Shown here: one piece after another, positions 18,018 through 26,223 of the stretch | How the letters are laid out: the number at the start of each line of letters is the position of its first letter | Numbering within the stretch: the stretch's first letter is position 1 | Source: Rhodobacteraceae bacterium HLUCCO07 | GTDB lineage: Bacteria; Pseudomonadota; Alphaproteobacteria; Rhodobacterales; Rhodobacteraceae | Length of the DNA stretch: 64,000 nt | Direction of reading: 5' to 3' | Assembly: GCA_001314705.1 (NCBI GenBank) | Contig: LJSU01000021.1 | Coordinates: 53,742-117,741 of the forward strand | Notes under the pieces: model-generated | What the model was told of the DNA's origin: nothing | What the model saw: the letters and a program-made list of their open reading frames with translations, nothing else | The model's database searches: none | Translations under genes and position numbers: made by a program

Positions 18018-19523
18018 TCAGGTCTGGTCGGCGCGGTCATGGTTCCGCCGCGCGAGGAAAACCGTGGTGACCAGGGCGATCAGCGCGAGCACGAGCCCAA
18101 CGGGATAGTTGAGCAGCTTTGTCGGGTCGCCGTTGAGCAATGCCAGCGTCTGGCTGAGCGAAACTTCGAGGCGTGGCCCGAGAAAGAAGGCAATGATGAA
18201 AATGACGACGGAGATGCCAAGCGTCGTCATCACGTAGGCAAGCGCGGCGAAGGCCAGCATCACACCGATGCCGAAGAGCCCGCCCGAGGTCAGGTAAACC
18301 CCGACAAAGCACATGAGAAGCGCTGAGGCGAATATGAAGCTCTCGGGTGCCGAAACGACCCGCACCCAGAAGCGCAGGCCGACCTGGCCGATGATGAGAT
18401 TGCCGAGATTGGCCAGAAGCATGGCGCCAAAGAGGCCATAGATCAGGCGGCCCTGGGTGTCGAACAGGAAGGGGCCGGGCTGTATGCCGTGGATCATGAA
18501 GGCACTGATGATGAGCGCGGCGCCGACAGAGCCGGGAATGCCGAGCGTCAGAAGCGGGATCATGTTTGCCCCCATGACCGCGCTGTTGGCCGATTCGGTG
18601 GCGGCGATGCCGTGGATATTGCCCTTGCCAAAGCTGGACGGATCCCTGGCCGCTTGCTTTGTCGTGGCGTATGACATGAAAGCGGCCGCCGTTGAGCCGA
18701 TGCCGGGAAGCGCCCCGAGCAACGTGCCGATCACGGCGCCGCGGGCGAGCGTGAAGCGGCACGCCCAGTATTCGTGCCAGCTTACCATGCTGTCTTCGCG
18801 CGGCTGGCCCCGTGGCAGCCGGACCGCCGGGTTCCCCTCGCGCCGGCTTTCGCTCAGCCGGCGCAGAAGCTCGGATATCGCGAGCATCCCGATGGCGATG
18901 GCCGGAAGCGGGATCCCGTCGTAAAGCTCGAACTGGCCGAAATAGAGCCGCGGCGTGCCATGCTCGGGGTCGGTGCCGACCATGGCCGCCAGCAACCCGA
19001 GCGCGATGGCAATGATGCCCTTGACGAGCGAAGGACCCATGAGCCCCGAGATCACGGCAAAGGCCAGCAACATCAGGCCGAACACCTCGACTGGCCCCAT
19101 GCGCAGCGCCAGAAGCGCCAGCGGTGCCGACACGGTTATGAGGACGATGTCGGAAAACGTGTCGCCGGTGACAGAGGAATAGAGCGCCATTTTCGTGGCT
19201 TTGAGCGGCTTGCCTTGCTGTGCAAGCGGGTGGCCGTCAAGGGCTGTTGCGGCCGCGTCGGGCGTGCCGGGCGTGTTGAGAAGAACCGCCGGGATGGCCC
19301 CGCCGACAAGCCCGCCCTTGTTGACGCCGACAAGAAAGCCGATCCCCGCGAGCGGGTCCATCCCGAATGTGAAGGGGATCGCGATCGCCATCGCCATGAT
19401 CGGGCCGATGCCGGGCACGGCGCCGACGAATTGTCCGACGAACACCCCCGCGAAGACGAAAAACAGGTTGGCCGGTGTGAACGCATCGCCGAGACCGGCG
19501 AGAATGATCGCGAGTTCAGGCAT
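18018..19523 (-). CDS. Tripartite tricarboxylate transporter large permease, TctA type
   Basis: A 501-residue membrane protein with roughly 11-12 helices. Signature segments of the TctA family are GVFVGQFVGAVPGIGPIMAMAIAIPF near the N terminus, ALPGIGSTAAAFMSYATTKQ in the middle, and MIPLLTLGIPGSVGAALI. It forms a proton/sodium-coupled importer with TctB and TctC. The gene is last in the tctC-tctB-tctA operon read leftward, and starts 9 bases after tctB. It converges with the IclR gene. Substrate class is organic acids (often di- or tricarboxylates), not determined here. Confidence 0.94.
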   Translation of the reverse strand: MPELAIILAGLGDAFTPANLFFVFAGVFVGQFVGAVPGIGPIMAMAIAIPFTFGMDPLAGIGFLVGVNKGGLVGGAIPAVLLNTPGTPDAAATALDGHPLAQQGKPLKATKMALYSSVTGDTFSDIVLITVSAPLALLALRMGPVEVFGLMLLAFAVISGLMGPSLVKGIIAIALGLLAAMVGTDPEHGTPRLYFGQFELYDGIPLPAIAIGMLAISELLRRLSESRREGNPAVRLPRGQPREDSMVSWHEYWACRFTLARGAVIGTLLGALPGIGSTAAAFMSYATTKQAARDPSSFGKGNIHGIAATESANSAVMGANMIPLLTLGIPGSVGAALIISAFMIHGIQPGPFLFDTQGRLIYGLFGAMLLANLGNLIIGQVGLRFWVRVVSAPESFIFASALLMCFVGVYLTSGGLFGIGVMLAFAALAYVMTTLGISVVIFIIAFFLGPRLEVSLSQTLALLNGDPTKLLNYPVGLVLALIALVTTVFLARRNHDRADQT

Positions 19524-19532
19524 GTATCGGCC

Positions 19533-19952
19533 TCATGGCAGGGTGCGTTCAAGCACGATGGTGATCACGAACCAGATGACAGCGGGCATGACGACGCTGC
19601 CGAGCCCCAGCCAGAGCCAGCGCCGCTCGTAGGCAAGCCACATCACGGCAAATGCCAACGGCGACGCCGCATAGACAAAGCCGACCACGCCCATGAGCCA
19701 AAGCCCGAGCGCCAGCACCCCGGCAAAGAGCGCCGCGCGCAGCCAGTTGAACGTGGAGGGCCGTGCATCGCCCACCGGCTTGACCATGAGCGCGACGCCG
19801 CAAAGCCCGAGCACGACCGCAAGGGCAAGCGGCAACGTGCGTGGTTTGAGCCAGCCATAATCGGCGGTTTCAACCTGCCAGGGGATGACCCAGAGATAGA
19901 GGACCACCCCGAGCAGGATGAAAAACCCGCCGGTTACCCTGTCGGTCAGCAT
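19533..19952 (-). CDS. Tripartite tricarboxylate transporter small permease, TctB type
   Basis: A 139-residue protein with four hydrophobic helices, the usual size and topology for TctB: residues near 8-25, 40-57, 70-95 and 113-133. The sequence is weakly conserved in the family; assignment rests on size, helices and position between the tctC and tctA genes (18 and 9 bases away). Confidence 0.85.
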   Translation of the reverse strand: MLTDRVTGGFFILLGVVLYLWVIPWQVETADYGWLKPRTLPLALAVVLGLCGVALMVKPVGDARPSTFNWLRAALFAGVLALGLWLMGVVGFVYAASPLAFAVMWLAYERRWLWLGLGSVVMPAVIWFVITIVLERTLP

Positions 19953-19970
19953 CAGCCGTACGCTTCCGGG

Positions 19971-20912
19971 TCAGTTTGCAAAGAGCGCGCCGACATTCGT
20001 GACGCCATCTCGCATCATTTGCTCGGTGCCCTCCGGCCCCATGTTCTCGATCGGGGACTTGAGCGTGTTTTGCACCACTTCCTTCACCGCGTCGCTTTCA
20101 AGGGCTTCGGCAAGCGCCGCGGTGAGCGCCTCGCGTGCCTCGCTGGGGGTTCCTGCGGTGGTCGCGAAAAAGAAGACCGGATCGACATAGATGTCATAGC
20201 CCTGCTCTTGCAGCGTGGGCGTGTCGGGCGCGTAGTTGTGCCGGCTCTTGTTCATCGAGGCGAGCATCTTGATATCGCCAGCTTCGAGGAACGGAAGATG
20301 TTCGCCGGCCTCGAATGCCGCGATCGCCTGTCCGCCCAGCGCAAGCTTCGCATTCTCTGCGCCGCCCTTGGTCGACATGAACTGGAACTCGGCCCCCGAC
20401 TGCTCCATGACAAAGCGCATGGCAAGCTCTTGCGGCTTGGCGTCGAAGGCGATGGGCGCATCGTTTGACTTGGCATATTCCACGAGCCCCGCCACGTCAT
20501 CGAAGGGGGCGTCCGAACGGGCGATGAGCGCCAGCTGCGCACGCGCCGCAGTGCCCAGATAGTCGAAGCTGTCGAGGTCGAACTTGAGTTGATCGGGGCG
20601 ATTCACGAGGTTGACGAGGATCGGCATGCTGACACCAAGCCCGATGACAGTGCCGTCGGCCGGGCGATTGGCGATGCCGGTGAACATGGCGATGCCGCCG
20701 CCGCCGGGCTTGTTCTCGGCAATCACGTTCCAGCCGGTTTGCTCTTTCATGGTCTGTGCCACGATCCTGCCGATCGTGTCGGTCGAGCCGCCCGCGCCAA
20801 AGCCGATCTGCAGCGATACGTTGCCCTTCGGCTCCCATTCCGCCTGTGCGGTGCCGGCCAGCACAACCAGCGAGGCGGCGGCAAGTGCCTTGATTTTCTT
20901 CGTGATCTTCAT
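19971..20912 (-). CDS. Tripartite tricarboxylate transporter substrate-binding protein, TctC/Bug type
   Basis: A 313-residue periplasmic binding protein with a signal peptide (KALAAASLVVLAGTAQA). Family markers are LQIGFGAGGSTDTIGRIVAQ, VIAENKPGGGGIAMF and the C-terminal PDTPTLQEQGYD, all typical of the Bug/TctC family. It is the first gene of the operon; ATG 20912 is chosen because GGGAGGAAGA sits just before it and the signal peptide then begins correctly, although the frame is open further upstream. Bug proteins bind small carboxylates or amides; ligand unknown. Confidence 0.93.
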   Translation of the reverse strand: MKITKKIKALAAASLVVLAGTAQAEWEPKGNVSLQIGFGAGGSTDTIGRIVAQTMKEQTGWNVIAENKPGGGGIAMFTGIANRPADGTVIGLGVSMPILVNLVNRPDQLKFDLDSFDYLGTAARAQLALIARSDAPFDDVAGLVEYAKSNDAPIAFDAKPQELAMRFVMEQSGAEFQFMSTKGGAENAKLALGGQAIAAFEAGEHLPFLEAGDIKMLASMNKSRHNYAPDTPTLQEQGYDIYVDPVFFFATTAGTPSEAREALTAALAEALESDAVKEVVQNTLKSPIENMGPEGTEQMMRDGVTNVGALFAN

Positions 20913-21180
20913 GTCTTCCTCCCGTTCGGTCGACATTCCCCAAGTGGAGTGTCGTTTGTCGACAAGGTCGTCTGATACTGCCGATTGATCAAGGGTATAC
21001 TGCGACGGGCGGTTCTCGTCGCTGCCGGCCCGGGCGTGATCCTCCCGGCAAGCCGCGTCGCCATATCCACCGGCAGAGCGCCGGTTTCCCGCGCCCTCTC
21101 GGTATGGCCCGGGGAACGGCAGCACCGCCAACGATCACGTGCTTTCGGTCATGACAGGTCTGCCGGATGCAGCTTCGGGC

Positions 21181-21228
21181 TTGACGTGTCGTCGCGATGT
21201 AAATACGTAAAAGCGTAATAACGTAGCA
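21181..21228 (+). promoter_or_regulatory. Possible promoter with TACGTA repeats before the winged-helix gene
   Basis: TTGACG (21181-21186) and, 17 bases on, TACGTA (21204-21209) resemble -35 and -10 elements. TACGT at 21204-21208 and ACGTA at 21221-21225 form an inverted pair around a GCGTAAT, which may be an operator for the regulator just downstream. The rest of the 330-base gap 20913-21242 shows no gene. Confidence 0.35.
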
Positions 21229-21242
21229 ACGGGCGATGATAA

Positions 21243-21749
21243 ATGGAAACATCTGCGGATCTGGTCGAGCGGCTTGCCGCCCTTGAGGCCCGTGTCGAGC
21301 GGCTCGAAGCGCCGCGCCCGGTCACGGGCGGGACCGTGCTCGACCGCCTGCGGACCGAAGCGCCCGAGGGCAGCGGCGTGGCCTTCGCGGGCAGTCTTGC
21401 GCTTCCGGGCGGTCGGCGGGTCGAGTGGCAGATGGGTCATCCGGCGGGCGGGCTGCTTGATGCGGACTGGAGTGACATCGCGCCCGCGCTGGCCGCGCTC
21501 GGCCACCCGGTGCGGCTGCGGTTGCTGAATGCGGTGCTGGCCGGGACGCGGGAAACGGCGGCGCTGGCGCGCACCTTGGGCGATGGCACCACCGGGCAGT
21601 TGCACCACCACCTGCGCGAGCTTACCGCGACGGGCTGGCTCCGGGCCGAGCGTCGCGGCTGCTATGACGTTCCCGCGGATCGCGTCGTGCCGCTTCTTGT
21701 TGCCATCGCCGCCGCGGGCGGTCCGCAGACCGGACGGGAGGGCGCATGA
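21243..21749 (+). CDS. Winged-helix (ArsR-like) transcriptional regulator
   Basis: A 168-residue protein. Residues 1-25 have heptad-like leucines (a short coiled coil, LVERLAALEARVERLEA). The C-terminal half holds an ArsR-like winged helix: LAALGHPVRLRLLNAVLAG, then TAALARTLGDGTTGQLHHHL as the recognition helix and a wing (GWLRAERRGCYDVP). No metal-binding cysteine pair is present in the expected position, so a metal-sensing role is unlikely. Its stop overlaps the start of the transglutaminase gene by 4 bases, indicating a two-gene operon. Target and signal are unknown. Confidence 0.8.
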   Translation: METSADLVERLAALEARVERLEAPRPVTGGTVLDRLRTEAPEGSGVAFAGSLALPGGRRVEWQMGHPAGGLLDADWSDIAPALAALGHPVRLRLLNAVLAGTRETAALARTLGDGTTGQLHHHLRELTATGWLRAERRGCYDVPADRVVPLLVAIAAAGGPQTGREGA

Positions 21750-23011
21750 GGGCCGAGGATTTCCGCTGCGACCTCTCGATCCGCTTCGATCCCTGGGGCT
21801 TTGCCGATGATCCGGCGCTTGAGGTGCTGCTGCCGCTGCCTTGCGATGACGGCTACCAGCGGGTCCGCGACCTGTGCGCGCCCGAAGGCGCCCATATCGA
21901 GGACATGCACGGGCATCGCCGCCTGGTCCGGCTCCGGCACGGCGAAGCCGTCGAGATCTCGGCCCGGATCGAGACCCGCCGGCTGCGTCCGGGCGATCAC
22001 CTCGACCTGCCGCCTCCGGGGCCCGCGGACCGCTCGCCCGGGCCGATGACCGCACCTGACGCGGCGCTGCGCGCGCTGGCCGAGGACAGCGTGAGCGGTA
22101 TCGAGGGCGCGCAGGCACGCGTCGCCGCGCTCGCCCGCGCGGCGGCAGACGCGCTGCGCTATCGTTATCCCAAGGACGCCCGCGGCGCCGCCTTGTCATA
22201 CGCGCGCGGCTGGGGCGATTGCGGCGAATATGCCTTCGTCTTCGTCGCCCTGTGCCATGCCGTCGGTATCCCCGCGCGCCCGGTCTTCGGGCTGATCACC
22301 GCCCCCTGGATGCAGACCCCGCACGCCTGGGCCGAGGCCTGGGACGGCGCGGGCTGGTGCCCGGTCGATCCGAACTTCGTGCGCGAGGGCGCCTATTTCG
22401 GCCCGCTTCTGGAAACGGCGCGCGGAGCAGCCGCGCATGTCGGCGGGCTTGATCCCTATCGCGTCGTGATCTCGCGGCACACCGCGATCCCCTGGCCTTC
22501 CGGTGCGGTCGGTCGGCCGGGCGATGTATCGGGCCTGACCCTGACCTGCGAGGGGCTTGGCGCGGTCGCGATCTGGCACGAGACCCCGCGCTGGCAGGGG
22601 GCGCCGGTGGTGCCCTTCCTGCAACTGCCCTGGCCCGCGATCCGCCGACCGGCCCGGGCCACCCCTCTGCGCTGGCTGCGCCGCCAGCGCGCCTGGCGGG
22701 TCCGTGTGAAGGCGCCGTCGCGGCGGCTCCCGCGCAGGCCGCTGGCCTGGGCCGATGTGGTGGCGCTGCACCCGATCAAGGGCGCGACCGCCGTTCTGCT
22801 GGCTTCGGGCCTCGCCTCCGGTGTGCCCGTGCTGGCCCCGATGGTCGAGGCCGGCGTGTGGATCTGGGTCGCCGCCTTCAGCGTGGGCCTGCTGCGCAAC
22901 ATGCGCCTGATGCGGCTGCGCTCGGCCCTTTGGTTGAAGACCGAGGCGGCCCTGCGCAAGCGGACCGCAACCGCCCTGGCAAGGTGGAACGTGGCCGAAG
23001 GATCCGGTTGA
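21746..23011 (+). CDS. Transglutaminase-like domain protein with C-terminal membrane segment
   Basis: A 421-residue protein. Residues 105-230 are a transglutaminase-like cysteine protease fold: GWGDCGEYAFVFVALCHAVG (Cys159), TPHAWAEAW (His193) and CPVDPNF (Asp208) give the full catalytic triad. The first 100 residues look like the beta-rich domain that often precedes it. Near 335-390 are two hydrophobic stretches (ATAVLLASGLASGVPVL and GVWIWVAAFSVGLL). No signal peptide is obvious. It is translationally coupled to the winged-helix regulator. Proteins of this type act as peptidases or cross-linkers; the true reaction is unknown. Confidence 0.85.
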   Translation: MRAEDFRCDLSIRFDPWGFADDPALEVLLPLPCDDGYQRVRDLCAPEGAHIEDMHGHRRLVRLRHGEAVEISARIETRRLRPGDHLDLPPPGPADRSPGPMTAPDAALRALAEDSVSGIEGAQARVAALARAAADALRYRYPKDARGAALSYARGWGDCGEYAFVFVALCHAVGIPARPVFGLITAPWMQTPHAWAEAWDGAGWCPVDPNFVREGAYFGPLLETARGAAAHVGGLDPYRVVISRHTAIPWPSGAVGRPGDVSGLTLTCEGLGAVAIWHETPRWQGAPVVPFLQLPWPAIRRPARATPLRWLRRQRAWRVRVKAPSRRLPRRPLAWADVVALHPIKGATAVLLASGLASGVPVLAPMVEAGVWIWVAAFSVGLLRNMRLMRLRSALWLKTEAALRKRTATALARWNVAEGSG

Positions 23012-23053
23012 ACTGCCCTTGCGCCATGGCACGGGAAGCGCGAGCGGCGCACC

Positions 23054-24127
23054 TCATCCCTGGCCGGTCGGGCAGCCAGCTTGGTTCGAGGGGCGACGCG
23101 AGCCGTTCGGCCGGCGCAGCGGCCAAGAGCGTCTGCGCGGTCCGAACTGATCGCGATAGGCGGCGGGGGGCATTCCACTGTACCGCTTGAACACGCGGCG
23201 GAAGAAGCCCACGTCGCAGTAGCCGACCGAAAGGCTCACCTGTTCGATCGAGGCGGCGCCATCCTCGAGCAATGCGCGGGCTGCCGCGACGCGCAGCATC
23301 TGGGTGTAGCTACCTGGCCGCGACCCGGTGGCGGCCTTGAACCGGCGGACGAGGTTGCGGCGGCTCATCCCGACGAGTTCGGCGAGTTCGTCGGTGGGCA
23401 CGTCGCGGCGGAAATGTGTGCTGAGGTGGTCCTCCGCCTTGCGCACCTGCGCGTCGCCGCGCGGCCTGGAAAGCGGCAGGATCGCGTAGCCGGACTGGCT
23501 GGGTCGCGGCATGTCGAGCAACAGGGCGCGTGCCGCCTCGACCGCGACGCGGTGGCCGCAGAAACGCTCCACGAGATAGAGGCCGAGGTCGGACGCGGCG
23601 TTCACCCCGCCGCTGCAGAACAGACCGGAATCCTCGGTAATGAGAAGATCGGTGCGCCAGTGGACCCGCGGGTAGCGGGTGCGGAAGGTCTCCGCCACGC
23701 CCCAATGCGTCGTGGCCCGACGCCCGTCGAGGAGCCCCGCCTCGGCCAGAAACGCCACGCCGGAGCACACGCCCGCAATGAGTGTGCCGTTGTTGTATCT
23801 CTTGCGCAGCCACGGCAGGAGCCCCGCGTGGCGCGTCATCCATTCCGCGGGCATCGGTCCCGAGGCGGAGACCATGACGATATCGACAGGCCCCAGATCG
23901 GCGAGCGCGCAATCCGGGGCGATACGAAGGCCATAGGCGCTTTCGACCGGTCGGCCGTCCATGGACGCCGTCGAGACCCGAAACAACGGCTCGGGTTGCG
24001 CGCCACGCATCTCGTTCCACATCGCGCCGGCCGACGCGAAGACCTCCAGCGGACCGATGGCGGTCGATGCGTACCCTTCGTTGACGAGGATGATCGCAAC
24101 CTCGAGCTTGTCGATGTCGTCCGCCAT
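23054..24127 (-). CDS. GlxA-type AraC family regulator (DJ-1/PfpI domain plus AraC HTH)
   Basis: A 357-residue regulator with an N-terminal DJ-1/PfpI-like domain (about 8-190), including GVCSGVAFLAEAGLL at the nucleophile elbow, and a C-terminal AraC double helix-turn-helix (about 230-330: TDELAELVGMSRRNLVRRFKA, then SLSVGYCDVGFFRRVFKRYSGM). Start at 24127 is chosen by homology; the frame is open upstream without family-like sequence. It is divergent from a DUF4242 gene. Relatives regulate arginine, carnitine or glycine betaine use, but the effector here is unknown. The 3' end is basic and proline-rich. Confidence 0.9.
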   Translation of the reverse strand: MADDIDKLEVAIILVNEGYASTAIGPLEVFASAGAMWNEMRGAQPEPLFRVSTASMDGRPVESAYGLRIAPDCALADLGPVDIVMVSASGPMPAEWMTRHAGLLPWLRKRYNNGTLIAGVCSGVAFLAEAGLLDGRRATTHWGVAETFRTRYPRVHWRTDLLITEDSGLFCSGGVNAASDLGLYLVERFCGHRVAVEAARALLLDMPRPSQSGYAILPLSRPRGDAQVRKAEDHLSTHFRRDVPTDELAELVGMSRRNLVRRFKAATGSRPGSYTQMLRVAAARALLEDGAASIEQVSLSVGYCDVGFFRRVFKRYSGMPPAAYRDQFGPRRRSWPLRRPNGSRRPSNQAGCPTGQG

Positions 24128-24296
24128 GCCCCTCCACCCGCTGCGCGCCCGCAGTGTGGCGCAAACCGGCCGATTTTTCCAGCGGCGGCACAGCGCATGG
24201 CCTGTTCGCCATCGCGATATGGCAGGATCGCCGGCTTTCGGGGTGACAGGGCCTTCTCCAGACTGATCGTATCGAAGGAACGCAAAGGAGGAAGAC

Positions 24297-24593
24297 ATGG
24301 ATCTCTACATTATCCGCCGCCATGGCGTCTGGGCCAACGAGGCGGAACTCGAGAAAACCACCCAAGCATCCCTGCACGTGGGCGAACAGATGAAGGACCG
24401 GCTGCGCTGGATCCGCAGCTATGTCGTGACCGAGGAAGACGGTCGGATGGGCTCGCTCTGCGTCTACGAGGCATCCGATCCCGATGCCATCCGCGAACAT
24501 GGCCGACGCATCGGTGCCCCGAGCGACGATTTCCAGGTGGTGCGTGGCACCGCACTGAAACGGGACGATCCGCAACCTGTCACGCGGGTCTGA
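24297..24593 (+). CDS. DUF4242 family small protein
   Basis: A 98-residue protein with the DUF4242 pattern: MDLYIIRRHGVWANEAEL at the start, SYVVTEEDGRMGSLCVYEASDPDAIR in the middle and HGRRIGAPSDDFQVV near the end. It should fold as a ferredoxin-like dimer; one relative from Streptomyces binds nickel, but the residues that matter are not known to be conserved here. AAAGGAGGAAG precedes the start, so translation should be strong. It is divergent from the GlxA-type regulator, which may control it. Confidence 0.82.
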   Translation: MDLYIIRRHGVWANEAELEKTTQASLHVGEQMKDRLRWIRSYVVTEEDGRMGSLCVYEASDPDAIREHGRRIGAPSDDFQVVRGTALKRDDPQPVTRV

Positions 24594-25131
24594 ACGCGAG
24601 AGGACAGTCCGGCCCGCCGGCATCGGCCGACGGGCCGGAAACACGTCTTTCCTGGCGCCTGAGACGCGCCACCGGCACGTGGTTCGCCAGCTTGCGCCGC
24701 GTCAGGTCAAGCCATGCATCAAGCGCCGGGAGAACCGCGCGACGCTTGCCGAAGCCATCGTCGGGGCGCGCTCGTGAGCTCTTGTCACGCCCGGGGTTTC
24801 CTTCCTGTGCAGTCGAACATTCCGGGACGCCGTTGACCAATGCGCGGTTTCCCGCATCTGTCATTGCCGGATGATCCCGGAACCGGCGTGCCGGATCAAC
24901 GCGACCGATCTTCCTGCGGACCGCGTTCAGGAAAGAGTTGGAAAAACGATTTCACGGGTTTAGTCTCATCTTACTGGACAAGCGGGTGCAGGCGATCGCA
25001 CCCCGTCTTGGTCGGGCTGGGCCGGAGTGATCCGGCTCGCCTCAAACATGCGGGGCATGCCCCTTGCCGGGCCTTTCGGGTCGGGTGGGTTTCCTCGCCT
25101 AAATCGTCACAACAAGGGAGTGCACTCCGAT
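24594..25131. other. 538-base intergenic stretch without a supported gene
   Basis: Frames on both strands are short and show no family-like sequence. It holds the promoter of the TAXI transporter gene. The leftward 94-codon frame at 24580-24864 has no recognisable product. Confidence 0.6.
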
Positions 25132-26097
25132 ATGAAACTCAAACTTTTCGCGGCGGCTGCCGCAACGCTGGTGGCAACCGGTCATGTACAAGCGCAGGAT
25201 CAGGAATTCGTCTCGATCGGTACCGGTGGTATCACCGGCGTCTATTACCCTGCGGGCGGCGCCATCTGCCGCCTGGTCAACAGGGATCGGCAGGATCACG
25301 GTATCCGCTGTTCGGTCGAATCGACCGGCGGTTCGATCTACAATCTCAACACCATCCGCTCGGGCGACCTGGAATTCGGCGTTTCACAGTCCGACTGGCA
25401 GTATCACGCCTATAACGGAACCTCGAGTTTCGAGGACGATGGCCCGTTCGAGGATCTGCGCGCGGTCTTTTCCCTCCACCCCGAGCCGGTGACGATCCTC
25501 GCGCGTGCCGACAGCGGCATCGAGAACATCACCGACATTCCCGGCACGCGCTTCAATATCGGCAACCCGGGGTCGGGCACGCTTGGCACATGGGAAGTGA
25601 TCGAGGAAGCCATGGGCTGGAGCCGTGACGACCTTTCGCTGGCCGCGCAGATGAAATCGGCCGAAACCAGCGACGCGCTGTGCGACGACCAGATCGACGG
25701 CTATTTCTGGCTGGTCGGGCACCCTTCGGCTCTGACCGAGGAGACCGTGGCAAAATGCGACGCGAAACTGGTCTCGGCCGAGGCGCCCGAGATCGACAAG
25801 CTGGTCGAGGACAACCCCTTTTACCGTGTCGCAACCATCCCCGGCGGCATGTATCCGGGCAACCCCGATGACGTCACCACCTTTGGCGTCGGCGCGACCT
25901 TCGTGACCTCGGCCGAGGTTTCGGACGAAGCGGTCTACCAGGTGGCCAAGGCGGTTCTGGGCAATCTCGATGATTTCCGCAAGCTGCACCCGGCCTTTGC
26001 CAACCTCGAAGCCGAGGAAATGATCAGCGACAGCCTGTCGGCACCGCTGCATCCCGGTGCGGTCAAGGCGTACAAGGAACTCGGCCTCATGGAATGA
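25132..26097 (+). CDS. TAXI family TRAP transporter solute-binding subunit
   Basis: A 321-residue periplasmic protein with a signal peptide cleaved after GHVQA (about residue 21). Its TAXI hallmarks are SIGTGGITGVYYPAGGAICRLVNR, GDLEFGVSQSDWQYHA and GNPGSGTLGTWEV. These proteins deliver an anionic ligand to a fused TRAP permease, which is the next gene. ATG 25132 follows AAGGGAG and gives a clean signal peptide. A GC-rich hairpin separates it from the permease, which may set a higher level for the binding protein. Position before gentisate genes hints at an aromatic acid ligand, as inference only. Confidence 0.93.
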   Translation: MKLKLFAAAAATLVATGHVQAQDQEFVSIGTGGITGVYYPAGGAICRLVNRDRQDHGIRCSVESTGGSIYNLNTIRSGDLEFGVSQSDWQYHAYNGTSSFEDDGPFEDLRAVFSLHPEPVTILARADSGIENITDIPGTRFNIGNPGSGTLGTWEVIEEAMGWSRDDLSLAAQMKSAETSDALCDDQIDGYFWLVGHPSALTEETVAKCDAKLVSAEAPEIDKLVEDNPFYRVATIPGGMYPGNPDDVTTFGVGATFVTSAEVSDEAVYQVAKAVLGNLDDFRKLHPAFANLEAEEMISDSLSAPLHPGAVKAYKELGLME

Positions 26098-26107
26098 TGA
26101 GGGCGCG

Positions 26108-26137
26108 GGCGCGGGGGTTTCGGCCCCCGCGCCTTTT
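26108..26137 (+). terminator. Strong hairpin between TAXI binding protein and permease
   Basis: A perfect 10-base stem (26108-26117 with 26124-26133) closes a 6-base loop TTTCGG and is followed by TTTT. Lying 11 bases after the binding-protein stop, it can act as a partial terminator or an mRNA 3' barrier that lowers permease expression relative to the binding protein. Confidence 0.7.
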
Positions 26138-26223
26138 GGTTCGGCAACCATGCCAACAAGGGGCGCGCAAAACGCCCGGGTTGTCCGAACGACCGGAAAT
26201 TGACCGGGACAGGGGGTAAAGGA

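Noticed and set aside
18774..20468. Rightward frame of 564 codons antisense to TctA, TctB and TctC
   Set aside because: Antisense shadow spanning three clear transporter genes.
24580..24864. Possible transposase fragment, leftward 94 codons
   Set aside because: A short stretch (LPALDAWLDLTRRKL) vaguely recalls IS66-type C termini, but the match is too short to support.
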